The notes below the pieces were generated by a model. The model had not been told where the DNA came from, searched no databases, and worked only from the letters and a program-made list of their open reading frames with translations. From Paenibacillus silvisoli (GTDB lineage Bacteria > Bacillota > Bacilli > Paenibacillales > Paenibacillaceae), in assembly GCF_030866765.1 (NCBI RefSeq), contig NZ_CP133017.1, forward strand, positions 2,896,001 through 2,960,000: a DNA stretch of 64,000 nt. The letters are read 5' to 3'. Below, in pieces: positions 27,422 to 35,476 of the stretch. A program made the translations under genes and the position numbers. Position 1 is the stretch's first letter; the number at the start of each line of letters is the position of its first letter.

Positions 27422-28073
27422 TATAACCGGTCCGATCCGGCAGGGGATGTGGTCGTATGGCGCGCCGCTGCCGCCCGTCGAGATCGAGCGGGTCGCCGAT
27501 TTGCGGCGCGAGGGCTGGAGCGGCCACAAGCTGCTGCTGAACACGCTGTCCGGCACGTATCTGGAAACGGCGGATCATTTGTTCGAAGGCCGCGAGCAAA
27601 TCGCGGACGTGCCGCCTGAGCGATTGATCAGCCGGGCGGTCGTTGCGCAGCTTCCGGACAAAGGCCCGCTTGAAACGATCACGGCCGCAGAGCTGTCGGA
27701 AGCCGTTCGCGGCCGGCTGCGCCCGGGCGATGCGCTTCTCGTGTCGACGGGGTGGGACCGCAACTGGGACGAGGAACGCTTTGTAACGGAATGCCCTTAT
27801 TTCGAGCCCGAGGCGATGGAGTGGGTCGTTAGACAGGACGTGTCGCTCCTGGGACTGGACGTTCCGTGCGTGCAAGACCCGCGCGATGACGACGGGAGCT
27901 TGAACCGGCTGTTTTTCCAGCGGGACCGACTGCTGCTTGCGCCGCTTACGGGCTTGCGCGCGGCGGGAGAGGCGCCAGCTCGGCTAATCGCGCTTCCGCT
28001 GCTCATTCCGGGCGTGTGCGGAACGCCTTGCCGCGCCATATTGGAGAGGCTCTCCGACCCGCAAGAGCCCTAG
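27408..28073 (+). CDS. Cyclase-family (kynurenine-formamidase-like) hydrolase with altered metal motif
   Basis: A 221-residue PF04199-type protein. The family metal motif HxGTHxDxPxH appears here as LSGTYLETADH: the first two His are Leu and Tyr, Asp is Glu, and only the last His remains. The substituted residues are a real difference from formamidases, so it may bind metal differently or have another activity. Its ATG lies 14 bases inside the aldolase gene with GAAAGG before it. Amide or lactone hydrolysis is a reasonable guess only. Confidence 0.75.
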   Translation: MRFLDITGPIRQGMWSYGAPLPPVEIERVADLRREGWSGHKLLLNTLSGTYLETADHLFEGREQIADVPPERLISRAVVAQLPDKGPLETITAAELSEAVRGRLRPGDALLVSTGWDRNWDEERFVTECPYFEPEAMEWVVRQDVSLLGLDVPCVQDPRDDDGSLNRLFFQRDRLLLAPLTGLRAAGEAPARLIALPLLIPGVCGTPCRAILERLSDPQEP

Positions 28074-28099
28074 TGATGTTAAGAAGAAGAGGTGATCGC

Positions 28100-29824
28100 A
28101 TGCAAATGGCGCGAGTCGGCGTGCTGCTGGATCGCCAATCGGCGGAGCGCCGATGGAAGGCCGAAATAAACGTGTTTGACGGCTACATCGTCGAGCTGTT
28201 ATCCGCCTTTCGGATCCCCTGCACGATGATGGAGGATATAGACGAACTGGATGGCAATAATCTTGATATTCTGATCGCCGGCCATACGGAGCATTCACGG
28301 CCTTTGATGACCAAGCTGCTCGATTTTGTCCGAGAAGGCGGGGTGCTCCTCTCCTACGGCGGGCTGAATCCGTTAGCCGGGCAGCTTGGCTTCCGCTGCG
28401 CGGCCAAATTGTCGTTCGGGTATGCGAAGCTGGGAGAATCGGACGCTGACGAGCTTCCGCTTCGATTCGCAAGCGCTACCCCGTGGGCGCAGGCCGATCC
28501 TTCGGCAGGAAGCGGGCAATCCGCCGTGCCGAGCGGCCAGCTTTCGGCGGGTTCACCCGAAGGACCGCAGTCCGGTCCGGCTGCTTGGACGATCCCGCTC
28601 GGCAGCGGCTTCATCGAACGATGGGCGATCGATATCGCCCAGTCGATCGTTACGTTCCAGCAAGGCACCGGTCCGGTCTGGGAGGATGGCATACCGGCCG
28701 GCGACGGGACCGGAGAGGTCAACGAAGGCATCCTGAAAGCCGATGACGCCATTGCGATGAATTGGCAATACGATCGGCAGCATACCGCAGGCGCAGGAGT
28801 TCCGTTCTTCGCTTATCCGTATGCCGATCTGTGGAAAGGGCATGTGGTCGGGCAACTGCTGCGATGGAGTTTGACGCTTGGGAAGACGCTGCCCTTCGCC
28901 GGCTTTTGGCCCATAGGCGTCAGCAGCATCGCTACGATTTCGCACGACAGCGACGTGAACGATGACATCCATGCCGGCAGCACGCTTGATCTGCTTGCCG
29001 AATGCGGCATCCGCACGACATGGTGCATGCTGGAGCCCGGCTATGGGGCCGATGTATACGAGCGCGTGAAGCTGGACGGACATGAGCTGGCATTTCACTA
29101 CAACGCGCTTGACGAAGACGGCGGCAAGTGGGGGCGCGAGGAGTTTCTCAGACAGCAGGAATGGTTGAAGAGCGCCGCTCATCTGGATCGGATTACGACG
29201 AACAAAAACCACTATACCCGTTTCGAGGGCTGGGGAGAGCTGTTCGAGTGGTGCGAGCAGGCGGGCATTTCGGCGGATCAGACGAGAGGACCGAGCAAGA
29301 GAGGGAATGTCGGCTTTCTCTTCGGTACTTGCCATCCGTACTTTCCGATGGCAAGCTTCTCAGACCGGAACAGGCTGTACGATGTGCTCGAAATCGGATT
29401 TTTAACGCAGGACGTCGGACATCCTCAAGTCGCCGATCCGAGCGTGATCGAGCCTTTTCTCGATCGGGTGGCGACCGTGCGCGGCGTCGCGCATTTTCTG
29501 TTCCATCAAATCCATATCCATGAGAGGGAGACCGTGCGCGATGCTCTGCGGACCGTGGTTAACGAAGCCAAGAGGAAAGGGTTCGCGTTCTGGACCTCTC
29601 GGCAAATTGACGATTGGGTCAGGTCCAGACGATCGGTTTCGGTCGCAGGCGTGGATGCCGCAGGCGTTCCGATTCTTCGGCATTCGCCTGAGCGCTCGCA
29701 AACTGCCGGGGAGATGGAATGGTTTATACCGGTCTTAAACGACCCTGCCGGGAGTGACCGCGAGCGTGCCTCATTAGTAAGCATGTTCGGAGTAAGCTGC
29801 TTGCGCTGGACGAGGCAGCCATAA
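28100..29824 (+). CDS. Two-domain protein: amidotransferase-like plus NodB-like deacetylase domain
   Basis: A 574-residue protein. Residues 1-110 form an alpha/beta domain (ARVGVLLDRQ, LDILIAGHTEHS, REGGVLLSYGG) like a glutamine-amidotransferase fold. From about residue 270 it reads like a divergent polysaccharide deacetylase: ISHDSDVNDDIHAGS replaces the usual TFDDG, HELAFHYNALDED follows, and a late HFLFHQIHIHE supplies further histidines. ATG 28,100 is chosen behind AGAAGAGGTG. A Ser/Ala/Gly-rich insert near residues 130-160 is probably a loop. It ends block 3, just before a long hairpin. Confidence 0.6.
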   Translation: MQMARVGVLLDRQSAERRWKAEINVFDGYIVELLSAFRIPCTMMEDIDELDGNNLDILIAGHTEHSRPLMTKLLDFVREGGVLLSYGGLNPLAGQLGFRCAAKLSFGYAKLGESDADELPLRFASATPWAQADPSAGSGQSAVPSGQLSAGSPEGPQSGPAAWTIPLGSGFIERWAIDIAQSIVTFQQGTGPVWEDGIPAGDGTGEVNEGILKADDAIAMNWQYDRQHTAGAGVPFFAYPYADLWKGHVVGQLLRWSLTLGKTLPFAGFWPIGVSSIATISHDSDVNDDIHAGSTLDLLAECGIRTTWCMLEPGYGADVYERVKLDGHELAFHYNALDEDGGKWGREEFLRQQEWLKSAAHLDRITTNKNHYTRFEGWGELFEWCEQAGISADQTRGPSKRGNVGFLFGTCHPYFPMASFSDRNRLYDVLEIGFLTQDVGHPQVADPSVIEPFLDRVATVRGVAHFLFHQIHIHERETVRDALRTVVNEAKRKGFAFWTSRQIDDWVRSRRSVSVAGVDAAGVPILRHSPERSQTAGEMEWFIPVLNDPAGSDRERASLVSMFGVSCLRWTRQP

Positions 29825-29825
29825 A

Positions 29826-29879
29826 CGTCAATAGCCTGTGCCCGCACGCCGCGGCACAGGCTATTGACGCTGGTAACGC
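29826..29879 (+). terminator. 17-bp hairpin terminator of block 3
   Basis: CGTCAATAGCCTGTGCC (29,826-29,842) pairs perfectly with 29,853-29,869 around a 10-base loop. The following CTTTT is short, but position and stem strength fit a terminator. Confidence 0.7.
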
Positions 29880-29951
29880 TTTTAAACGAAGCCATTATTG
29901 GGCATATTTGTAGCATTACAGGAAATGTTCTGCCCGTTTGGGGGTTATGCA

Positions 29952-30437
29952 GTGGTTACGATTGCGTTGCTTACGGTTTACTTTATGATCATCGTTACAT
30001 TCTTTGTAACCGAGAAAAGCCAGCATCCGCTCGTATTGATATTCGGCTGGCTGCTCGTCGTGATGCTTCATGACGCCTATTTCACTCTAATATCCTTGAA
30101 TTTGAAACTCGTTACGCCATCGACGGTTCTATCCGATTTTTACGTACGCCTCTTTGCCCAGAAATTCATCACGCCGACAATCGTCGTTTGGGCGGTAGAC
30201 AGGATAAACTCGGATCGCTCCGCCGTAAGTAAATGGAGCAGTTTCATTTTCTTCTCCGCCATATTGATCCTGCAGAACGTCGTGCTTCGTTATTTGGGCA
30301 TTTTATCGTTCGGTTCGGGCTGGGAGCCGTGGTTGTCGTATACGGAAGGCGTTCTGCTAATCGTGATCACGTGGCTGGGCATGCTGGCCTACCGCCGCAG
30401 ACTCAGGAAGGACGGAGCTTGGCATGGCATTCATTGA
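29952..30437 (+). CDS. Multi-pass membrane protein, unknown function
   Basis: About 161 residues with four to five hydrophobic segments (TIALLTVYFMIIVTFFV, VLIFGWLLVVML, FIFFSAILILQNVVL, GVLLIVITWLGML) and a basic C-terminus. GTG 29,952 is chosen because GGGGG lies 7 bases upstream; TTG 29,898 and ATG 29,925 are in frame but lack a well-spaced site. It overlaps the next membrane gene by 14 bases and seems part of a four-gene set. It may belong with the small CBO0543-type membrane proteins of spore formers, though I cannot confirm this. Confidence 0.6.
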   Translation: MVTIALLTVYFMIIVTFFVTEKSQHPLVLIFGWLLVVMLHDAYFTLISLNLKLVTPSTVLSDFYVRLFAQKFITPTIVVWAVDRINSDRSAVSKWSSFIFFSAILILQNVVLRYLGILSFGSGWEPWLSYTEGVLLIVITWLGMLAYRRRLRKDGAWHGIH

Positions 30438-30969
30438 GCTGTTACTGCAAAAGAATGTGCTGTTTTCTTTAGTCTGCATCCTTGTTTGCTATACGATCAT
30501 TTGGAGGCTTTGGAAGGCGCTACCAGCCTCGGTCAGTATTCTAATGATGCTATTCAGCACGGTTTTGGCGTTTGGTCTGGATAATACGCTGGGCGTGGAA
30601 CCGTTCGATTTTTACAATACGAATGTCGTTCCGACCTTCACCTTGCCCGATGCGTTTACATGGCTGCTGTACCCCGCGTTCGGCTTTTTGTTCACGTATT
30701 TCTATTACCGGTTCCGGATTGGCGGAGCCGCGATTACCGGCTATATTTTGCTTTGGTCCGGACTGGGGGTAGCCTTCGAAGCATTAAACGTCTATTTTGA
30801 CGTCTTTCAATACAAACAGTGGAAGCTCACGTATTCGTTCTACATCTATCTGCTTGTCCAAACGTTGTACGTCATCATGTTCAATGTCGTACGGAACGCG
30901 TTCGTCCAATCCAAATACGCCTATGCAAGGAGCACAAGCCGATGGCACGCAGGCCGCAAGCGTTACTAA
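30424..30969 (+). CDS. Multi-pass membrane protein, possibly CBO0543-like
   Basis: A 181-residue protein with about five hydrophobic helices. The order, FSLVCILVCYTIIWRLW first, then a D/N-rich loop (GVEPFDFYNTN), LYPAFGFLFTYFYYRF and IYLLVQTLYVIMF at the end, resembles CBO0543-type membrane proteins found in Bacilli. The C-terminal 25 residues are basic and poorly ordered and overlap the next gene. No catalytic residues are apparent. Confidence 0.65.
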   Translation: MAFIELLLQKNVLFSLVCILVCYTIIWRLWKALPASVSILMMLFSTVLAFGLDNTLGVEPFDFYNTNVVPTFTLPDAFTWLLYPAFGFLFTYFYYRFRIGGAAITGYILLWSGLGVAFEALNVYFDVFQYKQWKLTYSFYIYLLVQTLYVIMFNVVRNAFVQSKYAYARSTSRWHAGRKRY

Positions 30970-31718
30970 CTCAGGACGGATTATCCTGCCTGCGCTGGCA
31001 AGATCCCAAAATCATCATGTGGTGGTCCATCTCTTTTCCGGGCTTCGGCCATTTCCTGATGCACCAATTCATTCGCGGTTTTCTATTGTCCGCCTGGGAG
31101 GTCGGCATCAATACGCTCGCCCATGTAAACGAAGCGATCGCGTACTCGTTCAGCGGCCAATTTCAGAGGGCAATTGACGTGATGGAGCCGAAATGGGTGT
31201 TTGCGTATGCCATCGTATACTTATTCGCGATCTGGGACAGCTACGTCAAGGCAATCGAGTCGAATCGCATGTATCATCTGGCCAAATTGGAAAACGCCAG
31301 GTTTGCAACAGCGATAATTAAGCCTTGGACAATAACGAACCTCAGTCAGAAACGTCCGGTTGCGGCCATGGCCTGCTCGTTCTTCTTCCCCGGACTCGGC
31401 CAGCTTTATAACAATCGGATCGGGCTGGGCTTCTACGGCGTGTTCTGGTGGTTTATTTACATGGCGCTTTCCCATTCCCACGAATCCGTCTACTTGCTCT
31501 TAACGGGCAAGCTTTCCGAGGCGAATGCTATATTGGAGCCGCAATGGCTGCTGTTTATGCCGTCCGTCATCTTCGGGGCGATGTACGATGCGTACATGAC
31601 CGCGCGCGATCATAACCGGCTGTTCCGGCTGGAGCAGAAGCAGTTCCTGTCGGAGCGCTATCCGCATTACCGTCTACAATTGTTTGGAAGGGAGAAGGAA
31701 TCTATTGTTGATCATTAG
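30942..31718 (+). CDS. Membrane protein with two TM2-like repeats
   Basis: A 258-residue protein built from two similar halves. Each has a hydrophobic block opened by a glycine-rich turn, SISFPGFGHFLMHQFIRGF and SFFFPGLGQLYNNRIGLGF, about 135 residues apart, and each is followed by a long helix and a DxYxxA-type segment (WDSYVKAIESNRMYHL, MYDAYMTARDHNRLFRL). This is TM2-like and points to internal duplication. ATG 30,942 lies behind AAGGA and overlaps the upstream gene by 28 bases. Function is unknown. Confidence 0.7.
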   Translation: MARRPQALLTQDGLSCLRWQDPKIIMWWSISFPGFGHFLMHQFIRGFLLSAWEVGINTLAHVNEAIAYSFSGQFQRAIDVMEPKWVFAYAIVYLFAIWDSYVKAIESNRMYHLAKLENARFATAIIKPWTITNLSQKRPVAAMACSFFFPGLGQLYNNRIGLGFYGVFWWFIYMALSHSHESVYLLLTGKLSEANAILEPQWLLFMPSVIFGAMYDAYMTARDHNRLFRLEQKQFLSERYPHYRLQLFGREKESIVDH

Positions 31719-32166
31719 CACCTTTGAACATTCCATCGAAGTGGAGCAGGCGCTTGCCGTGCTGGAGACGATCGGCGTGGAGCGCTCGAAGATCATGACG
31801 GTCATGATGGACAACCACGATGAACGCATCGACAAAAGCGCAACCAGCCATCCGAACAAAAAAACGCTCGCGTTCGAGTACGCCATGGCGTCGGCAACGG
31901 CATGCAGCGTCGTCGGCATCAGCTTCGGCTTCATAACATATTGGGGGCCGATCATATGGGGCATCATCTCGGCAAATGCGGGCTTTATTGCGGGGTATAC
32001 AATCACGCGGCTCTTTCAATCCCGTTATTTCAAACACGTTTTTCGGGTAAAAGAACGGCTGCCGGAGCTTGCGGTCATTATCGATTGCGAGGACGGCCGG
32101 TTTCCCGACGTGCAGCGCGTGCTCTGGGAATACGAGGCGTTGTCGGTCGGTACGATCCATTCGTAA
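31705..32166 (+). CDS. Small membrane-spanning protein of unknown function
   Basis: A 153-residue protein with a soluble N-terminal domain (LLIISTFEHSIEVEQALAVLE), a glycine-rich hydrophobic segment (GIISANAGFIAGYTI) and a soluble tail with a conserved-looking LAVIIDCEDG. TTG 31,705 is chosen because AGGGAGAAGGA lies just upstream; it overlaps the previous gene by 14 bases, so the set is probably translated together. The glycine spacing could form a helix-helix zipper. No family is recognised. Confidence 0.6.
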   Translation: MLIISTFEHSIEVEQALAVLETIGVERSKIMTVMMDNHDERIDKSATSHPNKKTLAFEYAMASATACSVVGISFGFITYWGPIIWGIISANAGFIAGYTITRLFQSRYFKHVFRVKERLPELAVIIDCEDGRFPDVQRVLWEYEALSVGTIHS

Positions 32167-32174
32167 ATAAGCAG

Positions 32175-32208
32175 GGCACCTCTCCACAACCGGGAGAGGT
32201 GCCTTTTT
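32175..32208 (+). terminator. Rho-independent terminator after the membrane-protein set
   Basis: GGCACCTCTCC and GGAGAGGTGCC form an 11-bp stem with a short loop, followed by five T. It closes the + strand set, and the convergent small gene ends just beyond it. Confidence 0.92.
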
Positions 32209-32218
32209 CATGCATCCG

Positions 32219-32392
32219 TCAATCCTTCATCATCTTCAACAGCACCGTCAGCGGAGTGGACGCAGGCTCGATTTCCGTTATGCCGTACATATCGCTCCAG
32301 CTGTAAATGACTAGGAAGGGCAGCAGCCCGATCGCAAGGACAGCGAGTAAGAAACCGAACACTAAGAACCGAACTATTTTACCGGCATGCAT
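32219..32392 (-). CDS. 57-residue single-span membrane peptide
   Basis: Read on the minus strand, ATG at 32,392 opens MHAGKIVRFLVFGFLLAVLA and continues with IGLLPFLVIY, giving one membrane helix and a 27-residue tail that ends LLKMMKD and a TGA. An AAAAGGAG ribosome site lies 9 bases upstream on that strand, and the codon choice looks normal. It sits alone between the convergent membrane set and the divergent merR operon. No family is recognised, but the strong start and clean helix argue that it is real. Confidence 0.6.
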   Translation of the reverse strand: MHAGKIVRFLVFGFLLAVLAIGLLPFLVIYSWSDMYGITEIEPASTPLTVLLKMMKD

Positions 32393-32484
32393 AGGACGTT
32401 CATCTCCTTTTCCGGCTTGTCGATCATCCGCTCCTTCTATCTTTATGCTGCAGGATGGCAGAACCGGTTAATTTTTTGTTAAAA

Positions 32485-32516
32485 CTTACGTTAACGTAAG
32501 GAATTGATGATATAAT
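32485..32516 (+). promoter_or_regulatory. MerR-type promoter with 16-bp palindromic operator
   Basis: CTTACGTTAACGTAAG (32,485-32,500) is a perfect palindrome that begins just before the -35 (TTACGT, 32,486-32,491) and fills part of a 19-base spacer to TATAAT (32,511-32,516). The long spacer and palindrome inside it are the known MerR-activated promoter layout. The regulator gene starts 41 bases downstream. Confidence 0.8.
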
Positions 32517-32556
32517 CGATCGAGAAAAGGAAGGAAAGGGAGGCTGTGCAGCGCAG

Positions 32557-32991
32557 ATGGATGCAGTTCGCCACTATACGATGGAAGACATCACGGAGCG
32601 GCTTGGCGTAACGGCAAGAACGCTCCATTACTATGAGGAAATCGGTCTGCTCACATCCGTTTCGCGAACGGAGGGCAGGCATCGCGTTTACGATGAAGAG
32701 ATGGTCGCGCGCATCGAGCATATTTTGCGGCTGAAGCTGGCGCTCGGCGCGTCGCTGCAGGAGATTCGCGATATTTTGCAGGCGGAGGAAGAGCTTGATC
32801 GGCTGAGAGCCACGTTCTACGGGGATGCGATCACCGATGCGGAACGCGGACGTATTCTGGATGAAGCGACCGTGCGGCTGCAGGACATTATCGCCCATAT
32901 CGACGAACGAATGGGGAAGCTGAGCGTGCTCAGGCAAAGCTTTGCCGAGCGTCTTGAGCGCGCAAACGGGCTGAAGGGCGGTTCAGAGTAA
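32557..32991 (+). CDS. MerR-family transcriptional regulator
   Basis: A 144-residue regulator. Residues 1-72 are the winged HTH (YTMEDITERLGVTARTLHYYEEIGLLTSVSRTEG), followed by a coiled-coil dimer helix and a short C-terminus with no obvious metal cysteines. It starts at ATG 32,557 and is followed 31 bases later by a multidrug-type transporter. The family twists DNA at long-spacer promoters on ligand binding, and the operator upstream has that form, so autoregulation and control of the two efflux genes are likely. Confidence 0.9.
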   Translation: MDAVRHYTMEDITERLGVTARTLHYYEEIGLLTSVSRTEGRHRVYDEEMVARIEHILRLKLALGASLQEIRDILQAEEELDRLRATFYGDAITDAERGRILDEATVRLQDIIAHIDERMGKLSVLRQSFAERLERANGLKGGSE

Positions 32992-33022
32992 AGGATTTTG
33001 CTGGAGAGGGGAGAACGCCAAC

Positions 33023-34468
33023 ATGGATGAATCGCGAAAATGGTGGATATTATCCGTTACGAGTCTCGGCTCGTTATTATCCGCGCTTAACTTTAGTACG
33101 CTTATTATCGCGCTGCCGGATTTGCTGAAAGGACTTCATGCTTCGCTGCTGCAGGCAATGTGGGTCATGCTGGCTTACATGGTTGCGCAGACCGTCATGG
33201 TGCTGATGGCCGGCTCGCTGGCCGACCGGTTCGGGCGCAAGCGGGTTTATATTGCGGGCATGCTGCTGTTTACGGTCGTCTCGTTGGCCGCCGGCTTTGC
33301 CGATGACGCGCCGCTGCTGATCGTGCTCCGCATCCTGCAGGGCATCGGCGGCGCGATGGTCATGGCGAACAGCACGGCGATCGTCGCGGATGCTTTTCCC
33401 AGGGAGGAGCTTGGCAAGGCGCTGGGCATCAATATTATGGTCATCGCGGTCGGGCAAATTATCGGACCTGTGCTCGGCGGCTGGCTCACGACGGCTTTCG
33501 GCTGGGAATGGACCTTCTGGTTCAACGTGCCGTTCGGCGTCATCGGCGTACTGTGGGGGCTTGGCGTGATGGGGATGAAGGACGACAAGATCGCCGCTCC
33601 GAAGGCGGGCGGCCTCGATTTCGGCGGCGTCATCACGTACGTCATATCCGTAACGGCGCTGCTGATCGCGCTCACATGGGGGCCGATTCAAAGCTGGACG
33701 TCGCCGGTCGTCTGGATTTCCGGACTGTTCTTCGTCGTCTTGTTCCCGGTCTTCCTGCGGTTTGAGAAGCGGCATCCGAATGCGCTGCTGCATTTGCCGT
33801 TGTTTACGAACCGCATCTTCTCCTTCGGGATTATTTCGGCAACGTTAAACGCGATCGCCAGGATGGCGGTCATGTTCATGCTGATCTTCTATTTCCAAGG
33901 CGCGCTGGAGAAAGACGCGCTGGTTGCCGGCATTATGACCATTCCGCTTGCGGCCGGCATGCTTGTCGTGTCGCCGCTCGCAGGGAGCCTCGGCGATAAA
34001 TACGGGGAGACGACGCCGGCAACGGTCGGTCTCGCTTTAAGCATCTTCGGCCTCGCGGGGCTTGCGCTCGATACCGATTTGACGACGCCCTTCTGGCATC
34101 TTGCCGTCTATATGACGATTATTAGCATCGGCTCAGGGCTGTTCAACTCGCCGAACTCAAGCAGCATCATGAACGCGGCAGGGGCTAAGTTCCGCGGCGA
34201 AGCGTCCGGGATAAGGTCGCTCACGACGAATATGGGCATGATGCTCAGCATCGCGTTCTCGATGCCGATCGTGACGCACAGCATCCCGCACGAAGCGATG
34301 CTGGCGATCTTCTCGGGCACGCAGGTCGGCATGAGCGGCACCGAATCGTCGCTCGGGGGCTTTATTAGCGGCTTGCATGCCGTGTTCTGGTTTATGGCTG
34401 CTTTAATGGCGCTCGCAGCCTTCATGTCCTATTTAAGGGCGACTAAATCCGCGGTCAGCCGCGGGTAA
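33023..34468 (+). CDS. MFS drug transporter, DHA2 family (14 membrane helices)
   Basis: A 481-residue permease with about 14 hydrophobic helices, loop 2-3 motif ADRFGRKRVYIAG (motif A) and the motif-C-like GQIIGPVLGGWL of drug/proton antiporters. AGAGGGGAG precedes the ATG. It follows the merR gene and is followed 20 bases later by an EamA exporter, giving a compact efflux operon reminiscent of yfmP-yfmO in Bacillus, where a MerR regulator controls an MFS exporter. The substrate is unknown. Confidence 0.9.
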   Translation: MDESRKWWILSVTSLGSLLSALNFSTLIIALPDLLKGLHASLLQAMWVMLAYMVAQTVMVLMAGSLADRFGRKRVYIAGMLLFTVVSLAAGFADDAPLLIVLRILQGIGGAMVMANSTAIVADAFPREELGKALGINIMVIAVGQIIGPVLGGWLTTAFGWEWTFWFNVPFGVIGVLWGLGVMGMKDDKIAAPKAGGLDFGGVITYVISVTALLIALTWGPIQSWTSPVVWISGLFFVVLFPVFLRFEKRHPNALLHLPLFTNRIFSFGIISATLNAIARMAVMFMLIFYFQGALEKDALVAGIMTIPLAAGMLVVSPLAGSLGDKYGETTPATVGLALSIFGLAGLALDTDLTTPFWHLAVYMTIISIGSGLFNSPNSSSIMNAAGAKFRGEASGIRSLTTNMGMMLSIAFSMPIVTHSIPHEAMLAIFSGTQVGMSGTESSLGGFISGLHAVFWFMAALMALAAFMSYLRATKSAVSRG

Positions 34469-34488
34469 TCAAGGAGACTTTCATCATT

Positions 34489-35409
34489 ATGCAAGACCGG
34501 ACCGTATTGTTGAAATTATGGGGCGTATCGCTGCTGTGGGGAGGCAACTACGTTGCCAGCGCCTATATGCTGCGCGATTTCTCGCCGATCTATCTATCGT
34601 TTGCCAGACTTGTCGTCATGTCGCTCTTCTTACTTAGCGTGGCGTTCGTGGGTCAATCCGTCCGGCGTCCGAATATGCGGGAATTTGGTCTGCTGCTGCT
34701 GGCGGGCATTACCGGAACGCTGATTAACCAGCTGTTCTATTTCGCCGGCTTGCAGCATTCGACCGCAGGCAATGCGGCGCTTATCATTGCGCTGTCGCCG
34801 ATTGCGACGACATTGCTGTCGCGGATCTTCCTGAATGAAGCGATGTCGCTGCAGAAAGTGTCCGGGGCCATTGTCGCGCTGATCGGCGTCGTCTGCATCG
34901 TGCTATACGGCGGCAAGGAGATCGGCATCTCCAAGGGCGATATTTTTTTGCTGATGGCGATGCTCGGCATGTCGGTCAGCCTGCTCTTCATCCGCAAATT
35001 GACCGTTACGATGACCTCGTACGAGGTTACGATCTATGCCACCGTGCTCGGCACGATTCTAATGTCGCCGGCCGTTGCCGTCGAGGCGTGGAACGGCGAT
35101 TTGCACGGCAGTCACCGGCTGTTCGTGTGGGTACTCCTGATCGTCGTAGCCGTTATCGGCCAAGGCTTGGCAGGCTTCTGGTGGAACCAGGGCATCGCGG
35201 TCGTTGGCGCTTCGATGAGCGCCATGTTCATGAACATTCCGCCGTTCGTGGCCATCATCGTCAGCTATTTCGTGCTTGGCGATCCGATTCATGCGGCGCA
35301 AATCGGCGGCGGCATGCTAATACTGGCCGGCGTGGCCATAACGAATATGAAGCGCAGGCAGCCTCAGGCGGCGAGTACGGCTGGCTTGGATGCGAATGCG
35401 AACGTATAA
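34489..35409 (+). CDS. EamA/DMT-family exporter
   Basis: A 306-residue protein with ten hydrophobic helices in two EamA halves (LLWGGNYVASAYMLRDFSP in the first and the matching GFWWNQGIAVVGASMSAMFMN in the second). Such transporters export metabolites, amino acids or drugs. AAGGAG lies 12 bases before ATG. It is the last gene of the merR operon and ends 23 bases before a terminator. Confidence 0.88.
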   Translation: MQDRTVLLKLWGVSLLWGGNYVASAYMLRDFSPIYLSFARLVVMSLFLLSVAFVGQSVRRPNMREFGLLLLAGITGTLINQLFYFAGLQHSTAGNAALIIALSPIATTLLSRIFLNEAMSLQKVSGAIVALIGVVCIVLYGGKEIGISKGDIFLLMAMLGMSVSLLFIRKLTVTMTSYEVTIYATVLGTILMSPAVAVEAWNGDLHGSHRLFVWVLLIVVAVIGQGLAGFWWNQGIAVVGASMSAMFMNIPPFVAIIVSYFVLGDPIHAAQIGGGMLILAGVAITNMKRRQPQAASTAGLDANANV

Positions 35410-35432
35410 GTCGAGCACGTTAGCTGGATGCG

Positions 35433-35464
35433 ATCCGGTTCCTTTAGAGGGACCGGATTTTTTT
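35433..35464 (+). terminator. Rho-independent terminator of the merR-MFS-EamA operon
   Basis: ATCCGGTTCC pairs with GGGACCGGAT (one G-T wobble) across a 6-base loop, followed by a run of T. Confidence 0.92.
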
Positions 35465-35476
35465 GCGCTGCGGCGA

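Noticed and set aside
29826-29869. GTGCCCGCAC-like sequence considered as a fourth LacI operator
   Set aside because: It is part of the 17-bp terminator stem and lacks the GTG-YCCG-NGCAC symmetry at the right spacing.
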